From contig NZ_JBFHGL010000003.1 in NCBI RefSeq assembly GCF_041583195.1, positions 1 through 64,000 of the forward strand: DNA of 64,000 nucleotides, given 5' to 3'. The notes beneath the pieces were generated by a model. The model saw nothing but the letters and a program-made list of their open reading frames with translations, ran no database searches and had not been told where the DNA came from. Origin of the DNA: Sulfurimonas sp. Its GTDB lineage: Bacteria; Campylobacterota; Campylobacteria; Campylobacterales; Sulfurimonadaceae. This document shows, in pieces, positions 54,084-62,617 of the stretch (the first letter of the stretch is position 1; every line of letters starts with the position of its first letter). The position numbers and the translations under genes are program-made.

Positions 54084-57000
54084 TCAAGATTGTATCATTT
54101 TCCTATCGACTATTATCTTAAAGAGTGATGGTAATACTAGTAGTGTTAAAATAGCAGATGTAACTATACCGCCTATCATAGGTGCTGCAATTCTCTGCAT
54201 AACTTCACTCCCGACACCATCAATGTACATAATAGGCAGTAGTCCTCCAAGTATTGCAAATACCGTCATCAGTTTTGGTCTTAGTCTTCCTGCACTACCT
54301 TTTTGTATAGCAGCATCTGTTGATATTGTTTTGTCTTCAAGAGCCTCTTTAAGATATATGATCATAACTATAGCTGTCTCAGCTGCAACTCCAAGCAGGG
54401 CTAAAAAGCCTACTATAACTGCAACCGATATATTAAAGTCAAGATAGTCTATGTAAAACAAACCGCCAAATATAGCAAAAGGCAGAGTTGCAAATACGAC
54501 ACTTGCATATAAAAGATCACCAAGAGCCAAATAGATAAGTAAAAATATACTCACAATTACAATAGGTACTATAAGAGTCAGTCTTTTTTTAGCTGACTCT
54601 AAATACTCACTTTGACCTGAAAACTCATAATAGTAGCCTTTTGGAAGTTGTACATTACTCAGTACCTTTATGGCTTCTTGTTTATATTCATCTACACTTA
54701 CACCGCTTTGCGGAGTTATATATATAAAAGAGACTTTCATCCCTTTTTCACTTTTAATTACACTAGCTCCCTCTTTGTATGTAATGTTTGCAAATGTATC
54801 CAGAGTTTGAAATCCGTTCTTAGTTTTTATGAGCAGGTCTCTTAAAGCATGTAGATCATCTCTTTGATTGCCTTTAAATCTCAGTGAAATAGGATAGCGT
54901 TCCAGATCTTTTACAAACGTAGAAATTTGATTACCTCCGACTCCGTAAGATATTGTGTCTAAGATCTCTTGTTTGCTAATACCATAGCGTTGCATGTTTT
55001 TCTCTTTTAGCTCAACACTTAAATAGTAACCGCTGTTTGACTTATCGGCTGATATGCTAAGGCTTTGTTTAAGTGTTCTTAGTTTTTGTTCTATCTCTGA
55101 AGATATGCTCTCCAGCTCTTTGTTGTCGTTTCCATATAGTTTTATACCAAGTGGTGTCCTGATACCCGTTAGCAGCATGTCTATACGGCCGCGAATAGGG
55201 TAAGTCCATGAGTTTATAAGCCCGTTTATTTTTAGTTTTTTCTCTAGTTCATACATCAACTTATCATAAGTCATTCCCTCTCTCCACTCAGACTTGTCTT
55301 TAAATGTAATTATAGTCTCGATCATAGCAAGAGGAGCGGGATCTGTTGCGGTATTTGCGCGACCCGCTTTACCAAATACGGTATTTACCTCAGGTATGCT
55401 TTTGATTATTTTGTCAGTTTGTTGTGTAAGGTCTTTTGCCAAAGATATACTTATACCATAAGGTGTTACCGGCATATACATAAAGTCCTGCTCATTAAGC
55501 AGCGGCATGAACTCCCATTTTTGCATATTGTAAAGAGGGTAGATCGCAACTATAATACCTATAGCTACTATAATTACAACGTAACGAAGTTTTAAAAAAA
55601 GTTTTAAAATAGGTGTGTATAGAGATATAAAAAACCTATTTAGCAGGTTCTGATCTTCAGAGTGAATCTTACCTTTGATAAAATATATCATTAAAATAGG
55701 TACCAGTGTAATAGAAAGAAAAGCACCTATTATCATTGTAAATGTCTTTGTAAATGCCAGAGGAGAAAACAGTCTTCCCTCTTGACCGCTTAGGGCAAAT
55801 ATAGGTAAGAAAGAGACTACTATTAACATTAAAGCAAAAAATATAGGGCGACCAACTTGTTTGCTTGACTCTAAGATTATTTGTATCCTTTGTTTATTGT
55901 TAATATCTTTATGCTGACTTAGATGTTTGTGTGCATTTTCAACCATTACGATAGAAGCATCTACCATTGTACCTATAGCTATGGCAATACCGCCGAGACT
56001 CATAATATTTGAGCCGATGTTAAACATCTTCATAAGTAAAAAGCTTATGATTACAGTAAGGGGAAGGGTGATGATTATAACTAATGCACTTCTAAAGTGG
56101 AAAAGAAAAACAGATGTTACAATAAGCACTATAATAGATTCTTCAAGCAGTGTATGCTTTAGAGTATCAATAGCTTTGTCTATTAATGAGCTTCTATCAT
56201 AGGCCGTAACGATCTCAACGTCTTCACTTTGCAAAGTTTTTATTTTCTCTTTTACTTTTTGTATAACTTCATAAGGGTTTTGCTGGTATCTAACCAGTAC
56301 TATACCGCCTACGGTTTCACCCTCACCATTGAAATCAGCAACACCGCGTCTGCTACTTGGTACTTTTTGCACGCTTGCAATATCTTTTACAAGAATTGGA
56401 GAATCATTATTTACTTTTAGAACAATGTTTTCAATATCGCTAATGCTTTTTACATAACCCTTAGCTTCTATTATTTTCTCATAACCGTTATTTAGTGCAA
56501 CTCCACCACCGCTGTCTTGATTATTAGCTTTTATTACTTTCAGTATTTCAGCTAGACCAATGTTATATTGGATCATCTTAGTTTGGTCTAGTACAATTTG
56601 ATAGTCTTGTGTAAATCCGCCGACAGCTGCCACTTCACTAACCCCGTCAACACCAAGTAGACCATATTTTAAATAAAAGTCCTGATAACTCCTAAGCTCT
56701 CCCAAGTCCAGTTTGTCTGATTTTAATACATATTGAAATGCCCAGCCTACACCTGTAGCATCTGGTCCCATATCTACTCTGGCATTTTTAGGCAAGCCAG
56801 GTAGAATTGATGAGAGTTGTTCTAGTATTCTGCTTCTTGATTCATATATATCAGCATTATCTTCAAATATTATATAAACTAAACCGTTTTGAAAACTGCT
56901 CATTGCACGGACTGTTTTTATTTTTGGTAGTGACATAAGTGCAGATATTAACGGGTAAGAAACCTGTTCTTCAATAATCTGAGGAGATTGTCCAGGATAT

Positions 57001-57155
57001 TTAATCTGCAATATTACCTGAGGTGGAGAGAGATCAGGCAGGGCATCTAAAGATGTGTTCTTTATGCTCCAAATACCAAGCCCAGTGAGTATAAGCATCA
57101 ACAGTAAAACTAAAAATGTGTGTCTTGCACTATATTCTATAATTTTTGAGATCAT
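54084..57155 (-). CDS. cusA: Heavy-metal RND efflux pump, CusA-like (HME)
   Basis: 1023 residues. The N-terminus ISKIIEYSARHTFLVLLLM and DALPDLSPPQVILQIKYPGQ mark the heavy-metal branch of RND pumps. The proton-relay region reads GGIAIAIGTMVDASIVMVENAHKHL. Two methionines that correspond to the copper/silver binding triad of E. coli CusA are kept, in APLAMIET and GRIDMLLTGIRTP. This points to monovalent Cu/Ag rather than divalent Co/Zn/Cd export. ATG 57155 is chosen because homologues begin at MI-x-x-II; a GTG at 57167 would overlap the adaptor gene. It is the fourth gene of a six-gene operon. Confidence 0.92.
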   Translation of the reverse strand: MISKIIEYSARHTFLVLLLMLILTGLGIWSIKNTSLDALPDLSPPQVILQIKYPGQSPQIIEEQVSYPLISALMSLPKIKTVRAMSSFQNGLVYIIFEDNADIYESRSRILEQLSSILPGLPKNARVDMGPDATGVGWAFQYVLKSDKLDLGELRSYQDFYLKYGLLGVDGVSEVAAVGGFTQDYQIVLDQTKMIQYNIGLAEILKVIKANNQDSGGGVALNNGYEKIIEAKGYVKSISDIENIVLKVNNDSPILVKDIASVQKVPSSRRGVADFNGEGETVGGIVLVRYQQNPYEVIQKVKEKIKTLQSEDVEIVTAYDRSSLIDKAIDTLKHTLLEESIIVLIVTSVFLFHFRSALVIIITLPLTVIISFLLMKMFNIGSNIMSLGGIAIAIGTMVDASIVMVENAHKHLSQHKDINNKQRIQIILESSKQVGRPIFFALMLIVVSFLPIFALSGQEGRLFSPLAFTKTFTMIIGAFLSITLVPILMIYFIKGKIHSEDQNLLNRFFISLYTPILKLFLKLRYVVIIVAIGIIVAIYPLYNMQKWEFMPLLNEQDFMYMPVTPYGISISLAKDLTQQTDKIIKSIPEVNTVFGKAGRANTATDPAPLAMIETIITFKDKSEWREGMTYDKLMYELEKKLKINGLINSWTYPIRGRIDMLLTGIRTPLGIKLYGNDNKELESISSEIEQKLRTLKQSLSISADKSNSGYYLSVELKEKNMQRYGISKQEILDTISYGVGGNQISTFVKDLERYPISLRFKGNQRDDLHALRDLLIKTKNGFQTLDTFANITYKEGASVIKSEKGMKVSFIYITPQSGVSVDEYKQEAIKVLSNVQLPKGYYYEFSGQSEYLESAKKRLTLIVPIVIVSIFLLIYLALGDLLYASVVFATLPFAIFGGLFYIDYLDFNISVAVIVGFLALLGVAAETAIVMIIYLKEALEDKTISTDAAIQKGSAGRLRPKLMTVFAILGGLLPIMYIDGVGSEVMQRIAAPMIGGIVTSAILTLLVLPSLFKIIVDRKMIQS

Positions 57156-57160
57156 CTTCT

Positions 57161-58120
57161 TTACCACTCATCGTTGCTAAACAAACCGTTTGTAACGGCA
57201 TCGCTATCAAGTAAAAACAGAGCATTTTTTACCACTTTGTCATCTTTGTTTAAACCGCCGAATATTTGAAAGTAAGAGCCCATATTAACGGCTTGAATTT
57301 CTATAGGTTCATAAAAGTCTCCATTTTTTATAAACACATAGTCTTTATTGCTTTTTGTAATTACTGCCTCTTTTGGCAGTGTCAACATCTCTTTAGCTTT
57401 ATCTGCAAAGATAACTTTTCCAAACATATTATTAAACAGTTTGTCTTGTATGTTTGAAACTTCTACCCTTACATCAAAAGTAAGCTCTTTAGGGTTTATG
57501 TTTTTATATATTTTAGATACTTTTGCTGAAAATCGTTGAGCAAGTCCATCTATGTGGAAAGAGGTATCCATCCCTTTATAGATAAAGTCGATATCTTTTT
57601 GATATACCTTGACCATAAGCCACATTGTTGAGGTATCTGCTATTTTATAAAGAACTTTTCCACTTTTTATAAATGAGCCATTATTAATGTTTTTTTCTAT
57701 AACAACACCTGAATATTTAGATAAAAAGTCAAAGTTTTCCGCACTTTTTAAGCTTTTTGGGTCTATGTCATATAAAGATAGTTTTTTGTTTATTGTGCTT
57801 TGTAGACTTTTATCGAGATGTTTTAAAGATGATAACTCTTTTTTAAGATTGTATATCTCTTTTGAGTATACTCTAAATAGTGCTTGACCTTTTACTATGT
57901 TCTCATAAGTATCATCAACATAAAGATCTTCTACAAAGCCGTCAAAACGTGTTGTAATATCGTATATCTTCTTCTGGTTATATTGTATAGTTCCATAAAA
58001 CTCTTTTGTATTTTGTTTTGTTTGAACCTTTGGAGATATACTAACTATATTAAACTTTTGCTCAAAAGTTTTTCCATGTAGATTGTAAAACAATAATAAA
58101 ATCAATAAAAAAGTTTTCAT
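57161..58120 (-). CDS. Metal efflux membrane fusion protein, CusB-like (short)
   Basis: 319 residues, about 90 shorter than E. coli CusB. A signal peptide (about 1-16) is followed by a beta-barrel start, lipoyl halves (DITTRFDGFVEDLYVDDTYENIVKGQALFRV and FLSKYSGVVIEKNINNGSFIKSGKVLYKI), a short helical hairpin and the membrane-proximal domain (LTLPKEAVITKSNKDYVFI). The Met-rich N-terminal metal-binding segment of CusB is absent, and so is any CusF-like C-terminal extension. The Met/His-rich protein encoded first in the operon may take over metal delivery. The gene overlaps the OMF gene by 4 bp. Confidence 0.85.
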   Translation of the reverse strand: MKTFLLILLLFYNLHGKTFEQKFNIVSISPKVQTKQNTKEFYGTIQYNQKKIYDITTRFDGFVEDLYVDDTYENIVKGQALFRVYSKEIYNLKKELSSLKHLDKSLQSTINKKLSLYDIDPKSLKSAENFDFLSKYSGVVIEKNINNGSFIKSGKVLYKIADTSTMWLMVKVYQKDIDFIYKGMDTSFHIDGLAQRFSAKVSKIYKNINPKELTFDVRVEVSNIQDKLFNNMFGKVIFADKAKEMLTLPKEAVITKSNKDYVFIKNGDFYEPIEIQAVNMGSYFQIFGGLNKDDKVVKNALFLLDSDAVTNGLFSNDEW

Positions 58121-59301
58121 AGTTTACTCTTTCTCGTAATATAGTCTATTTCTAAACGACTTAGATCTATTTGCTCTAGTAATTGAACTTTCCTAATCTC
58201 AAAATCAATCTTTTTGTTTCTGTTTTCAATTATTTGAGGTGTATTTGACACATCATTAAAATTATTGTTGCTATATGAGAGTTCAGAGTCTAAACTCTCT
58301 ATAACCAAAGTAATGTCATTTAGAGAATTTTTTAAAAAAAGTGTTTTCGACTTATAGTTTTCGTATTTCATTTTTACTTTTCTTAAAAAATCATCTTCAG
58401 CAAATGTACTTTTTCTAAATAACTCATTAGTTTTTATAACTTTTTCCTCTTCGGTACCATATATAGGTAAAGGAATAGCTATACCTACATTTACATAATT
58501 ATCAAAACTCTCTCTTCTGTTATATGAAAAATTAAATGTAAAGTTTGGTGACTCTTCTAATTTTGCATATGTGACTTGCTCTTTAGCAATATTTTTATCC
58601 ATCTCATAAGCTTTATATTTAGGTGTGAGTTCAAACTCTTCTTGATCATTCAGATTATTTAGATCGTCATTAAATATATTATACTGCTCGCCTAATATAT
58701 ATGAAAATCTGTTTTGTAGATTATCTATCTTTGTAAGCAGGTTATATTTTTGCTCTTTGGCTTTATATATTTTTTCATCAGCTTTTGACAAAAGGGATAT
58801 ATTTGTCATTGAACTGGTTGTATTTATAAAGTATTTTTTCAAAGTATTTAGATTTAAGATCTTTTTATCAAGCAAAGATAGAATCTCTTTACTCTTTATG
58901 ATCTGTATATTTATTTGACGCAATTGTTTTAAAAGATCATAATAAAGGTCCTCTAAAACAAAGTTCTCTTTTTGAAGTGCATAAAGGGCTATCGACTTTT
59001 TAGAATCTATTTTATCACCATCCTCAATCTCTTGTGATATAGCAATATATTGAGTCTGCATAGGTTCTAGGTCAAACTTGTTATATTTGTCTTTTGAGAG
59101 CATAATATCGTTGACTCCAAAACTAAGCTTTGGATTTTTGTAGTTAGTTTGTATCGATATATCTTTTTGTTTAGCAGATACAATAGATTTTTGAGCCTGA
59201 ATCAAGCTGGAATTTTTCTCTAATTGAATTAACAATTCATCTAGAGAGTCTCCAAAAATATTTACTGCTAAAAATATAAAAAATAAGCCTTTATACAACA
59301 T
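58117..59301 (-). CDS. TolC-family outer membrane efflux protein, CusC-like
   Basis: 394 residues with a signal peptide of about 17 residues (MLYKGLFFIFLAVNIFG). Helical OMF architecture, with SLDELLIQLEKNSSLIQAQKS at the start and a long Lys/Asn/Asp-rich coiled region; the FGVNDIMLSKD strand is typical of metal-efflux OMFs. Sequence is divergent, so I call it by context: second gene of the operon, 4-bp overlap with the adaptor. AAAGGG lies 6 nt before ATG 59301. It is expected to form the outer membrane duct of the pump. Confidence 0.82.
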   Translation of the reverse strand: MLYKGLFFIFLAVNIFGDSLDELLIQLEKNSSLIQAQKSIVSAKQKDISIQTNYKNPKLSFGVNDIMLSKDKYNKFDLEPMQTQYIAISQEIEDGDKIDSKKSIALYALQKENFVLEDLYYDLLKQLRQINIQIIKSKEILSLLDKKILNLNTLKKYFINTTSSMTNISLLSKADEKIYKAKEQKYNLLTKIDNLQNRFSYILGEQYNIFNDDLNNLNDQEEFELTPKYKAYEMDKNIAKEQVTYAKLEESPNFTFNFSYNRRESFDNYVNVGIAIPLPIYGTEEEKVIKTNELFRKSTFAEDDFLRKVKMKYENYKSKTLFLKNSLNDITLVIESLDSELSYSNNNFNDVSNTPQIIENRNKKIDFEIRKVQLLEQIDLSRLEIDYITRKSKL

Positions 59302-59311
59302 TTTAAACCCT

Positions 59312-59740
59312 TTAGTGATTCATATGACCCTCATCGTCATTCATATCCATCATATGTGATCCACCTACATTTATACTGTTTCTATATTTATGTTGTTTGC
59401 CGTCTTTGTCTGTAACATACATCATATACTGCCATGTACCGTTCATAGTGAAGTTAGCATCGCATTCATATTTTTTTTCAGTTTTTTTACAAATGTCTTT
59501 AGTTTCCATATAAGGCATTCCCGGCATTTCAGGCATGAAAAACTTAATTCTCATATCTTTAACGTCATGCATACCTTTAGAACCATCCATCATATTTATA
59601 TGGAACTTATTAGCCCCAAGTGTAAGGTTTTTCTCACTAGAGAGATGTAAGTCCATTCCTCCTACATTACACATCTGTGAAAAACCCGCTGCAAATGTAA
59701 CTGCTGCTAGAGATATAACTCCTAAAACTACCTTTTTCAT
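59312..59740 (-). CDS. Periplasmic Met/His-rich YtkA/FixH-like protein, putative copper binder
   Basis: 142 residues with a clear signal peptide (MKKVVLGVISLAAVTFAAG). The mature protein is an immunoglobulin-like fold of the YtkA/FixH sort, with FFMPEMPGMPYM and TMNGTWQYMMYVTDKDG. It has an unusual content of Met and His, including a C-terminal GGSHMMDMNDDEGHMNH. Such clusters bind Cu(I)/Ag(I) in CusF, CopC and PcoE-like proteins. As first gene of the metal efflux operon, 10 bp before the OMF gene, it may act as a periplasmic metal chaperone. Two Cys pairs could also form a disulfide. Family assignment is moderate, metal binding inferred. Confidence 0.8.
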   Translation of the reverse strand: MKKVVLGVISLAAVTFAAGFSQMCNVGGMDLHLSSEKNLTLGANKFHINMMDGSKGMHDVKDMRIKFFMPEMPGMPYMETKDICKKTEKKYECDANFTMNGTWQYMMYVTDKDGKQHKYRNSINVGGSHMMDMNDDEGHMNH

Positions 59741-59763
59741 TTCTTACTCCTAAAGTTAATATT

Positions 59764-59801
59764 GTGTAAGTATAAAGTATTCAATGTGTAGAAATCGTGT
59801 A
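59764..59801 (-). promoter_or_regulatory. Metal efflux operon promoter with TACAC direct repeats
   Basis: On the minus strand TACAC occurs at 59801-59797 and 59790-59786 (11 bp apart) and again at 59768-59764 (22 bp further). A TATACT hexamer lies at 59774-59769, starting 16 bp after the second TACAC. This is the layout of an OmpR-family activated promoter; the CusR-like regulator of this operon is the natural candidate. Confidence 0.5.
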
Positions 59802-59851
59802 TAGTTTTTGGAACCAATTTTATTAAGTAATATATGTAATTTATTTTTAGA

Positions 59852-59857
59852 TATAAT
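59852..59857 (+). promoter_or_regulatory. Probable -10 element of fhs
   Basis: TATAAT about 50 bp before the fhs ATG, in an AT-rich region with no clear -35 element. Confidence 0.4.
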
Positions 59858-59905
59858 CAATTGAATGATAAAAATTATTTATAAAATTGGATAAAAAGAT
59901 TTACA

Positions 59906-61582
59906 ATGAAAGATATAGAAATAGCACATCAGGCACAAATGATTCCCATTGTTGACTTAGTAGAAAAAAAGTTCAATATACCTAAACAAGATATAGAACC
60001 GTATGGTCATTACAAAGGTAAAATTTCACTTGAATACATCGAAAAACTTTCACATAAAAAAAGTCACGGTAAACTTATTTTAGTTACTGCTATAAATCCA
60101 ACACCTGCAGGTGAGGGGAAAACAACTACGACAGTCGGTCTTGGTGATGCACTTAATTCACTTGGAAAAAAATCAATTATATGTTTAAGGGAACCATCTC
60201 TTGGTCCTGTATTTGGACTAAAAGGCGGAGCAGCAGGCGGTGGTTATTCTCAGGTTGTACCAATGGAGGATATTAACCTTCATTTTACAGGGGATTTTCA
60301 TGCAATTGCTGCGGCACATAATCTTCTTTCGGCTATGATAGATAATCATATAAATCATGGAAATGCACTAAATATTGATATTAGAAGAGTAAAGTGGAAG
60401 CGTGTAGTAGACATGAATGATCGGGCCCTTAGAAAAATAACGGTAGGTCAAGGCGGACCTGCAAATGGTTATCTAAGAGAAGATGGATTTGATATTGTTG
60501 TTGCATCTGAAGTTATGGCCATTTTATGTTTAGCAATAAATCGTGCCGATTTAAAAGAAAGGCTAGGGCGAATTATAATTGGATACAGACAAGATGATGC
60601 TACTCCTGTATTCGCAAGTGATCTAAAAGCTCATGGTGCGATGGCTGCTATTTTAAAAGATGCCATCAAACCAAATGTTGTTCAAACTTTAGAAAACAAT
60701 ATAGCTTTTATTCACGGTGGACCATTTGCAAATATAGCTCACGGCTGTAATTCTGTAATAGCTACAGATATGGCTATGAAACTTGCTGATTATACAGTAA
60801 CTGAAGCTGGATTTGGAGCAGATCTTGGAGCTGAAAAGTTTATAAATATAAAGTGTAGAAGCTCTAAAATAGAACCATCAGCAATAGTTTTAGTAGCAAC
60901 TATTAGAGCATTGAAATATCATGGAAATGTAGAACTTGATCATCTTAATAAAGAGAACTTAAAAGCATTAAATAAAGGTTTTGAGAACCTAAAACGACAT
61001 ATTAAAAATATACAAAAACATTATGGCTTACAGCCAGTTGTTTCAATTAATCATTTCACATTTGATACAGATGAGGAGATTCAACTTATACAAAATAGAT
61101 GTAAAGAGATGGGAGTTAAGTGTGTCATTGCAAAGCATTGGGCAAATGGCTCTAAGGGAGCAGAAGGACTTGCAAAAGAAGTTTTAAATAGTATTGAAAA
61201 TGATAAAAATGAATTTAAATTTCTTTATGATGACAAGACACCTTTATGGGACAAAATAAATACAGTAGCAACAAAAATATATAAAGCTAAAGGGATAACT
61301 GCTAGTGCGAAAATAAAAGCGGAGATTGAAAAACTTCAACAAACTCACGGCTCACTGCCAATATGTATGGCTAAAACACAGATGTCATTTTCTACAGACC
61401 CGTTAAAAAGAGGCGCTCCTAAAAACCATACTGTAGATATTACAGATGTAAAACTGGAAAATGGTGCGGGTTTTATTGTTGCAATAGCAGGGAATATTAT
61501 GACAATGCCGGGACTACCAAAAATTCCTACAGCTGAAAAAATAGATATTGATAATGACGGTGAAATTACAGGATTATTTTAA
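59906..61582 (+). CDS. fhs: Formate-tetrahydrofolate ligase
   Basis: 558 residues, cytoplasmic. The enzyme makes 10-formyl-tetrahydrofolate from formate, ATP and tetrahydrofolate. The P-loop [18 protein letters not shown] lies near residues 66-83, followed by [49 protein letters not shown] and the closing [12 protein letters not shown]. Length matches the family. In chemolithoautotrophs or formate users it feeds one-carbon units into biosynthesis. It has its own promoter, divergent from the metal efflux operon, and is followed by a region without a plus-strand gene. Confidence 0.96.
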   Translation: MKDIEIAHQAQMIPIVDLVEKKFNIPKQDIEPYGHYKGKISLEYIEKLSHKKSHGKLILVTAINPTPAGEGKTTTTVGLGDALNSLGKKSIICLREPSLGPVFGLKGGAAGGGYSQVVPMEDINLHFTGDFHAIAAAHNLLSAMIDNHINHGNALNIDIRRVKWKRVVDMNDRALRKITVGQGGPANGYLREDGFDIVVASEVMAILCLAINRADLKERLGRIIIGYRQDDATPVFASDLKAHGAMAAILKDAIKPNVVQTLENNIAFIHGGPFANIAHGCNSVIATDMAMKLADYTVTEAGFGADLGAEKFINIKCRSSKIEPSAIVLVATIRALKYHGNVELDHLNKENLKALNKGFENLKRHIKNIQKHYGLQPVVSINHFTFDTDEEIQLIQNRCKEMGVKCVIAKHWANGSKGAEGLAKEVLNSIENDKNEFKFLYDDKTPLWDKINTVATKIYKAKGITASAKIKAEIEKLQQTHGSLPICMAKTQMSFSTDPLKRGAPKNHTVDITDVKLENGAGFIVAIAGNIMTMPGLPKIPTAEKIDIDNDGEITGLF

Positions 61583-61685
61583 TAGTAGCTGCATATATCC
61601 AATAATGATGATATAGATAGGATATTTGGTATATATGTTTTGAAAGAAATATTTGAACACAGTTAGTTTAGTTTATAAGCTTACT

Positions 61686-61832
61686 TTATTTAAAATTTAA
61701 AAGTTTTTTAGCATTACTTATTGATAATCCTGACTTTGAACAAGCAATATTAAATAACTCATTGTTATTTAAAAGTCTGGTTAATACATTTAATTTAATT
61801 AGCGTAGATATATTTATTGAATTAATTGGCAT
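61686..61832 (-). CDS. Possible small protein, 48 residues
   Basis: An open frame of 48 codons starting MPINSINISTLIKLNVLTRL and ending in SISNAKKLLNFK. An ideal AAGGAG (61843-61838) lies 5 nt before the ATG, which is the main reason to regard it as translated. The middle, NNNELFNIACSKSGLSIS, could form two short helices, and I recognise no family. It lies 30 bp downstream of the initiator tRNA gene on the same strand and may be on its transcript. The rest of the 61583-61861 gap shows nothing else. Confidence 0.45.
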   Translation of the reverse strand: MPINSINISTLIKLNVLTRLLNNNELFNIACSKSGLSISNAKKLLNFK

Positions 61833-61861
61833 ATAGTCTCCTTATATTTTTTATTTTTGAT

Positions 61862-61938
61862 TGGTTGCGGAAGTTGGATTTGAACCAACGGCCTTTGGGT
61901 TATGAGCCCAACGAGCTACCGAACTGCTCTATTCCGCG
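61862..61938 (-). tRNA. Initiator tRNA-fMet (CAT anticodon)
   Basis: 77 nt, beginning CGCGGAAT and ending in an encoded CCA. The anticodon stem-loop is GGGCTCATAACCC. The three consecutive G-C pairs next to the CAT anticodon loop and the unpaired first base (C1 opposite A72) are the hallmarks of bacterial initiator tRNA. The T-arm GTTGGTTCAAATCCAAC is standard. It lies downstream of the cold-shock gene on the same strand. Confidence 0.96.
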
Positions 61939-61979
61939 ATAAGATTTTTTGTATATATTATTTGGAGATATTTAGATTT

Positions 61980-61999
61980 GGACAGAGGAGTCTCTGTCC
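61980..61999 (-). terminator. Stem-loop after the cold-shock gene
   Basis: GGACAGAG (61980-61987) pairs perfectly with CTCTGTCC (61992-61999) around a 4-nt loop, 10 bp past the csp stop. A long T-run is lacking on the minus strand, so it may be a weak terminator or an RNA-stabilising or processing element between csp and the tRNA. Confidence 0.5.
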
Positions 62000-62009
62000 G
62001 TTGATACTC

Positions 62010-62228
62010 TTAAAGAGCAGAAACGTTTTCAGCCTGTGGGCCTTTTTCACCCTGACCAATTTCAAAACTAACTTTTTGACCGTCATTAAGAGAAACACGT
62101 TCATTTCCATTACTGTTAATTTGACGATAGTGTACGAATACATCTTTACCGCCGTTTTCTGGTTCGATAAAACCGAAACCTTTTTCACTGTTGAACCATT
62201 TTACTGTTCCGTTTATTTGAGTTGCCAT
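62010..62228 (-). CDS. csp: Cold-shock protein (CspA family)
   Basis: 72 residues, a single OB-fold cold-shock domain. RNP1 is KGFGFI and RNP2 is VFVHY, with aromatic residues in place for single-stranded nucleic acid binding ([12 protein letters not shown]). It acts as an RNA chaperone; some members are constitutive. AAGGAA lies 6 nt before ATG 62228. A promoter about 150 bp upstream gives the mRNA the long leader known from cold-induced csp genes. Confidence 0.95.
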   Translation of the reverse strand: MATQINGTVKWFNSEKGFGFIEPENGGKDVFVHYRQINSNGNERVSLNDGQKVSFEIGQGEKGPQAENVSAL

Positions 62229-62382
62229 TGCAATTCCTTTAGTTATTAATACATATCATTACTGAAATGCTCAAAATTATAATGTGGAGTGTTGTTCTGT
62301 TGGGAGGTTAATACTGTAAACTGTAAGTAAGCAATAAAAATCTTGCCTTAGATGAAACTCTAAATCATCATTCGATTTGGAA

Positions 62383-62411
62383 AGTATAGCTGAATTGATA
62401 TGTAATAGCAA
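62383..62411 (-). promoter_or_regulatory. Likely csp promoter
   Basis: On the minus strand TTGCTA (62411-62406) and TATACT (62388-62383) are separated by 17 bp, a good sigma-70 promoter. A start near 62376 would give a leader of about 148 nt before csp. A second TATAAT at 62281-62276 could give a shorter leader. Confidence 0.5.
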
Positions 62412-62617
62412 GCTTTAAAAAAATAAATGTTTTATTTCGTATTTTAAAAAGTACATTATTTACTAGATAAGTTTTAATAAGTCATTATCTAAGTAATATT
62501 TATTTAACCATTTACTTTAAAGGTTTAAATGCTATACTCCCATAGAGCCTATTTTTATCTTTTTTGATTTAAAACTTAATTAATATTTTCTGCAGCTCAG
62601 TCCTTTGGAGCTGCTAT
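62412..62617. other. Intergenic AT-rich region between csp and the methyltransferase gene
   Basis: The csp-methyltransferase gap is 389 bp in total. Beyond the csp leader and promoter I see only AT-rich sequence, with no open frame, repeat or RNA gene that I could support. The promoter of the plus-strand methyltransferase gene should be here. Confidence 0.4.

Noticed and set aside
61583-61938. tRNA gene plus HTH-like small frame considered as a phage or island attachment site.
   Set aside because: No integrase, no duplicated tRNA end and no phage genes are visible in the window.
61902-62249. Plus-strand open frame of 115 codons opposite the cold-shock gene and tRNA.
   Set aside because: It runs antisense through a certain csp gene and the initiator tRNA and has no ribosome site.
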